NCBI GenBank assembly: GCA_028023455.1
Contig: JAQFVV010006454.1
Coordinates: 1,223,001-1,287,000 of the forward strand
Direction of reading: 5' to 3'
Origin: Epiperipatus broadwayi
Lineage: Eukaryota; Onychophora; Udeonychophora; Euonychophora; Peripatidae
Length of the DNA stretch: 64,000 bases
Under the pieces are notes generated by a model that worked only from the letters and a program-made list of their open reading frames with translations, was not told the origin of the DNA and made no database searches. The translations under genes and the position numbers were made by a program. Shown here in pieces: positions 58,107-64,000 of the stretch; the first letter of the stretch is position 1; every line of letters begins with the position of its first letter.

Positions 58107-60059
58107 TACCATGCAGTAGGTTTCCATAAATCAAAATAGGATAATACACAAAAATAAAATAAAAATTTTAATTAAATATTAGCTATTTTGTTCAAAAATT
58201 TACATATACATTAGAATAGAAATATTAATGTTAAACAATTATTGACTTTCTCATATATAAATTTTTATATGTGTGCAATCAATCTGTTTAACAACAATGA
58301 TAATTGCTTAATACCATTAAAATAACCATGAGTAAATTAAATAGATAACTATAGCAACAATGATCAAACTATTCAACTAAATAATACAGACATTTTTAAA
58401 AGGTTTATTCTCTTATGTATATATTTATTTTATTGCAAAAGAAGATTAAACTTCTAACAAACCTTTCATTCTTTGTAAGGAAAAGAATGTATATATTTAT
58501 GAAATTTTATATAAAAAAATTCCGTGGAATGGCTGCTTAAAAAAAAAATTGATGTCTATTTTTCAGATAAATTAAATGTACATTCAAGACTTAGTCATGA
58601 TCAAATCACTTTTAGAACATCTGTTTGAAAATTATTTTATTTCACCAAAATGTTCAAAGGAACTCTATTAGAATTCAAATAAATATATGTGTGTATTTAG
58701 ATGGAATATTATCATCTAATATTAATAAATATATCAATTAATAATATTAATATATAAAATGAGAAGGATATTTATTTAAAATAACCTCAATGTCTCCATT
58801 TCATTTACCTTGGTTACAGTATCTCAATGTTACTTATCAGATTATTTCATGCCTCTTAACTGGATTTCTTATGAATAGCTTTTAGGCTTTCATGTACTTT
58901 CTTATATTGATAGATTATCAGACATCACAAGAAATAAAGTATAGTTGCTTCACCAAAAAAATTGTGATAACCCAAATCGTACAAATAGTTGGAAACAATA
59001 ATTTAACCCTATTCAACACATATTGTGAATATATATGTATAATAACTATATGAATATTATTATCATCAAAGGCTCTTAGTATAAAATCATAACACTTATT
59101 AATGGGAAACTTTAACCATATCCACAGATAACACTGACCTATTTATATTGAATACTTTGTAAAATATGAATATCACTATCTTATTAATTATTAAGTCATA
59201 CTTGGAATTTTTTAATGTTCATTTAGTATTTATGTTAGTTCATTTTTCTTAAGAATGGATGATGAAATATTTATAAACATAACTACAAAAAGATAATTAT
59301 AATCATTTGAAATTATCATTATATCAATTCAAGAATATATAAATAAATTATTTAGATTTCATATATTTATTAAAATATGAAAATCATAAGCTAAATCTCT
59401 CATTTTATATCTCTCTATTTAGATTTAATTATAAATACATATATTTTCTCTTAGTTATAAATGTGTCTGTTGTTTCACACCATTACAGATCTAGAATATT
59501 TCATAAAAACTATTTATTCATCATATTGTTATTATTTATAGATTGCTTATCAGTTGTAAATAAACTAGTATTATTAACATTATGCACTGTTGAACTGGAG
59601 TATTAATTACTCTACTAAAAATATAATCATTATAAATACCATCCAAGAAATACAAACTGTTTAGTGTCCAAACTATTATCTTATATTTATATTACATTTT
59701 AGGATCTAGCATTTATTACTAACCAATCCATCATAATGTTGTATTAGTATAAGTGGGGAAATTCAACCACAATATATAGTGTTTTTATTCTGCTTAAATT
59801 AATATTATTTACTATAAAATTTAATTCAAGTTCAATAGTCTCTCATCTTTTGGGAAATCTACCCTATTTGCCATATCTATGTCAGTACAGTTTGGTACCC
59901 AAAATGGAGCTCAATTAATAATAATTCCCATCCAAGATTAATGAATGAATCACACAAAATCAATTTGTATATAAAGCATTACTAAATATTTGACAACATA
60001 TTGCTAATGAATTCATTAAGATAAAGGTGAAATATAAAATTGTTTAAAGATCATTGAGG
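58103..60059. other. AT-rich intergenic DNA
   Basis: No gene or repeat family is recognised. The sequence becomes more balanced in base composition from about 59850. Confidence 0.4.
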
Positions 60060-62480
60060 GGAACACTATCTCCACAGAAGAGAAATTAGACTGGGAAGAC
60101 CTTCATTTGGCCCTTGAAGATCTACTTTTAATCTTCCAAATAGGGACAATGGGTGGAATGAGATTTATGACCTCTGATTCACAGTTAGGGGCCATGGCAC
60201 AGAAGTCAGCTTCATCTTCAGCAGGGCCATTGGCCATTTGCTCTCCAGCAAGACTTTTAATTTGGTTACATTGGAGAGAATTCTCATGGAGATTCTTCCA
60301 CTTCAGTGGTCTGTGAGGATGAGGGAGAAGGTTCAAAGGATCTGAAGACTGAATGTTATAATAAGATTCCTTTTGCAAGTTGGGAAGAGGTGGTAGAGAA
60401 ACCCAGGGAAGAAGGTTTCATGGGTGCAACATATCCGATTGGGGCATGATTTCATTATATGTCATCATTGGGAACAAAAAAACACTGAGGGAATACACCT
60501 TACAGGATAATGTTGAGGAGAGATTTATTATAATGAATGAGCCCTGAGATGGATAGAGGAGAAATTTCTCTTCCAAACATGACTCTAAAATTGGAAAAAT
60601 TTGTAAACACCTCAGAGTCAATGTTCTGTATGGCCTTTTCTGAAGGAAATTACATTGCTGTATGATGCCAGAAGCTTCTGCAATTCTGGATGTAGCCTTT
60701 AATGGAAGCTGAATGGTTAAGATCAATTGAAATTAAATAGTGTCCATCAAGGGACTTAAAAATTGTTCTAGAAAGCATCTTTGGTAATCACATTCAAACT
60801 TTATCACTAAATAGTGATTGTTTGGATGGAAAAGAATCTTGAAGACTGAAGGCCAAATATCATGAGCCTAATGCTTGGGTGGGAAATTTGAATAATTTTA
60901 AATTATTGGCTGTGGTAGACAAAATTATTGCATTTGGATCCTTATAGATTAGAAAAGGTCTCATGAGCATTCTGGTTATGGATTGATTAAATCCTTCATT
61001 GACAATATGATGTCAGGAGATATCATATAGGGAAGCTTGATTGGATCATGGCAATTGGTTATCAAAAGCATCTTCTGTGGGGTTTACACTGTCCCTGTCA
61101 ATTAGCAGCATGGCCTTCTTGAGAATGTCCATGTGAGGAATTACTTCACCCTTGCTTGCATGGGTTGGAAAAGCATATCCAGGAGGTTTAGAGATGACCA
61201 CAGCTTTCCCAGCATATGAGGAGATTTGAGGACTGATATAAGAAAGCTTAAATTTTGGATCAGAAACTTTGAATTTGTAACTGCTCAAGTCGCCTAACTG
61301 ACTGGAAGCTGAGGTGGAGTTCAATTCAGAAAAGAGATTATTTATATTTGGTGTTGTAGTAGTTCTATGATGTTGATAGTTTAGTCTCCTGCTCAGGTCT
61401 TGAGTTACACTCTGAAATTTTGCTAAAATTTGACAAAGTTCAATGGAATCTCCTAATTCAAATGTCTGGGAGACTTTCACTACAGGAGAACTTGAACTGG
61501 CAGATTTAGGATAGCTTAAGGAATGAAAAGTGGAATTAAGTCATATTGCTGGTTCTTATATTATCATATGTCAGACGAGACCCTTCTGAGGGATGTTGAT
61601 GGTTATTCAGCAACTCAGTGGCACCATCAGTAACATTATAAGCTTCCCTGATTAAGGGTTGTTGGAAATATTATCATTGGCAGGTCATAATTATGGTTTT
61701 TTCTGGGGGGGGGGATTCTTGTACAGAGGGATAAATAGCATGTTCAGTCTCTATAAGAGGACCCTTATGGTTAATTTTGGTATTTTCATATTTTATTTCC
61801 ATGTTCTTTGAGTCTGAAAAGAGTACATTAGATTCTATGCTATTTTTTTTTTTTAAATTCAATGGCACCACTGTTGCATCACTTTTCTGGTTGTATCTTT
61901 CTTTTGGGATACAATAAAATTTCTCATTTTTACTCAGGGAGGTAGCTGTAATCAAAATACATATTACTAGATTGAGAAATTTAGATCAAATCATGATCTA
62001 AGGTGGCTTCAGACCATTGCAGTGTGTTGCCTCATTTTGGCATTTCCAGTTCAACACCTTTAGACTTTAACTGTGAATTATCATGAGTTTTTGCAATAGA
62101 ATTATTTTTTCCAATGAGTAAACCTGATTATATTTTTTTTATATTTGTAGACTTAGGGTGGGAAACTTGCTTATTAGCTCTGGAATTAGGCTTTGACTTG
62201 GGTTTGGGGTGATTAATTTTGTGATTGAAATATTTATGATGGTTTTGTATGTCACATCATCAGTGGAAACAGACTTTTCCAATTGATCTAAGGCAGAATT
62301 TAGATTAGAACATGTATTTCTAGTGGTTCTTTCGACTGCTGATTTCTTGTCAGACATTTTAAAGTGTAATATGGGATCTTTCTAATGGGCAACAGTATCT
62401 TTGCAGATTCTAATGTTGGCTGAAGCCTTTTTGTAGGCAGCCATTCATGTTCTTTAGAATGGACAATGAATTGTAAAAAT
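60060..62480 (-). pseudogene. Degenerate retroelement, probably DIRS-like
   Basis: A 2.4-kb island, markedly GC-richer than its flanks, has a chain of minus-strand open pieces. 62139-62357 starts at an ATG with MSDKKSAVERTTRNTC. 61674-61955 and 61046-61480 follow (the latter with SVTQDLSRRLNYQ, ISSYAGKAVVISKPPGYAF and a Ser/Thr-rich middle), giving a Gag-like first ORF. After a gap, a frame at about 60745-60790 reads SLDGHYLISIDLNHSASI, close to the DIRS reverse-transcriptase block 'GDYLISIDLKDAY', with the catalytic Asp-Ala lost. 60418-60726 continues with LPLKATSRIAEASGI, like the post-palm 'RKLA-I-G' region, and 60103-60378 is unassigned. The order Gag-like then RT on one strand supports a DIRS or related retroelement. 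The tyrosine recombinase is not seen. The assignment to DIRS is tentative; decay by stops is clear. Confidence 0.45.
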
Positions 62481-64000
62481 GGTGAATGAAGTTACTAATG
62501 TCTTTTAATAAAAATAAGTTTAATCAAGAGACTTAAACCTATTAGAATTTTGGAGAACTTTTCCTTCTAATATCCTACTTAATGAGTGAAAACTGGACTG
62601 TTTTGGGTGGAGCAAAGACTGAGTCTGTATGACTGTTTGTCTTTTTAACTATCAATCAATCTATATATTTATATATCTACCTATCAACATTTAATAATAT
62701 AATAATCAAATTGTATATATTTCGATAAAAACATATACCTTTTGATGCTATTGACTATTAACTTCAGCTTTATCAGTTACATATTAGTTTATCTATTTTA
62801 TAAACCTTTAGTAATAAAACCTTGTTAACTAATGATTGTTTATTTGAAGTTATAGTTTTTAATTAGATTATTTTATTAACTATACCTCATATGTACATTC
62901 CAGCTATAAACAAAATCTTCAATCCATTCAGAGGTCATATTTATACTTCACACATGCTAGATGCTTTCTATGTCCCAACAATGAGTACAATAAATAATAT
63001 TAATCTTACCACGCCAGCAGTGATTTGCTTCCATACTCAGTTGATAATGATGCCCACTGCTTATTTAGGCTATTAATATCAATTTAAAATTTAAAATAAA
63101 TACTTATCAATTTTATAAATGACTAATTTAAAATAAATACTTATCAATTTTATAAATGACTGTGAGCAAAGCTCATCAAAATACCTTATACATCAAACTT
63201 TAAACTTACACTTCTAAATTAAAAAGTGCACCTGAATTAGGTGATACACTTTAAATATTAACTCAAACAATGACCAACCAATTAAGTTAACCACATTCTA
63301 TACAGTGGCAAATATTATGACAAAGATATATCCAGGAGAAAAATAAGACTATAAAAGCAATAAACCTGTGATGCCATAAACCTGGAGGATGTTCCTTCTA
63401 TATGAAAGCAATAAGATATATTAGGATTTAGTCACAACACATATATAATGTGGGAATGAACCAATTACCATTACAACTATAAAAATGAAACATATCTCTC
63501 AAGGAATATATGAACTACAGAGAGATGGATATTCCTCCTCCATCTATTAATAAACTAGATAACAATTGCGAGAGAGATACATTTGATCTTAATCCTCAAA
63601 GTAGCAATAACTTAAAATACCTTGGACATACCATGGCCATATAAAAATATCACTTTTTCTACAGAGAACACTCATTAAATATAACACAGTGTTGAACTGA
63701 TATTTTTCAGCCGCTCATATAGATATACACATATATTTTTATTTAGCTATTTTTAAATAAGAAAAAAAAATGTGAATATGTTACACTTAAAATAAAAAGA
63801 AATTATTTTGTTTTAAATACATTTTTAAAATAAGTTTTTATATATAAATTTACTTTTTTTTAATTGAATTATATTCAAATAGAAATTAGGTTGGCATTTT
63901 AAAACTTTTTCTTAGAAAAGTGTTCTTTTGTTTTTAATTCTGAGAAGTGAAAAGAGGGGAAGAAAAGAAATATAGATTTTTCTTGTTCTAATTAGTTTTA
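62481..64000. other. AT-rich intergenic DNA to the window end
   Basis: No gene is recognised. A short frame at 62891-63076 encodes a peptide without family resemblance. From about 63320 to 63600 the sequence is slightly GC-richer. Confidence 0.4.
63088..63161. repeat. Perfect 37-bp tandem duplication
   Basis: The unit beginning AATTTAAAATAAATACTT and ending TATAAATGACT occurs at 63088-63124 and 63125-63161 without mismatch, so it is a recent duplication. Confidence 0.95.

Noticed and set aside
60107-60316. Plus-strand open frame in the 60-62 kb island
   Set aside because: The opposite strand carries the consistent chain of open pieces and the RT-like motif; this is a shadow frame.

Overview
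The window looks like intergenic DNA from an animal genome, most likely a protostome invertebrate. By eye it is about three-quarters A+T. It has long (GATA)n and (TA)n arrays, a large variety of decayed transposable elements, and one clearly intact protein gene: a 223-residue bHLH transcription factor of the Fer3 (FERD3L/NATO3) family at 32033-32704. The Fer3 protein proves a metazoan source. The mixture of Penelope-like, DIRS-like, LINE and mariner fossils, hammerhead-ribozyme repeats and GATA microsatellites would suit a mollusc or another invertebrate, but I see nothing diagnostic for a phylum.

Layout. 1-4500: minisatellites (a degenerate repeat of about 35 bp, then twelve 41-bp units at 1331-1819) and slightly GC-richer unassigned DNA. 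5.8-7.5 kb: a minus-strand Penelope-like retroelement fossil. 8.8 kb: (GATA)n. 11.8 kb: a 232-bp hairpin. 16.5-23.2 kb: a dense repeat nest made of a Tc1/mariner-type transposase fossil, a plus-strand Penelope-like element with reverse transcriptase and GIY-YIG parts, and many copies of a dispersed repeat that carries a type I hammerhead ribozyme. 25.5-26.7 kb: a T-rich tandem repeat and a Cys-rich coding remnant. 31.3-32.75 kb: the Fer3 locus with a TATA box and polyA signal. 36.6, 42.7-43.3 and 45.2 kb: further ribozyme repeats, one of them inserted inside a minus-strand LINE fossil (41.06-43.6 kb). 40.1 and 53.3 kb: two copies of a second foldback family with a hammerhead-like core. 55.2-55.7 kb: an internally deleted mariner with DD41D spacing. 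60.06-62.48 kb: a GC-richer degenerate retroelement, probably DIRS-like.

The most interesting system is the ribozyme repeat family. Twelve copies or fragments contain or clearly derive from CTGATGA - stem II - GAAA flanked by a complementary ACCAA/TTGGT stem I. The copy at 19145-19203 has every canonical hammerhead element, including a very short stem III of the kind known from animal retrozymes and Penelope-like element LTRs. Copies occur head to tail (22.0-22.6 kb), as inverted pairs (18.6-19.3, 36.6-36.9, 42.7-43.3 kb) and on both sides of the 20.2-21.6 kb Penelope-like element. The ribozyme is followed by RNA polymerase III-like A and B boxes. The natural reading is a retrozyme or SINE-like non-autonomous family, possibly mobilised by Penelope-like elements. 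Except for Fer3, all coding sequence seen here is broken.

Coordinates of repeat edges were judged by eye and may be off by tens of bases. Family names rest on remembered motifs, not on database searches.
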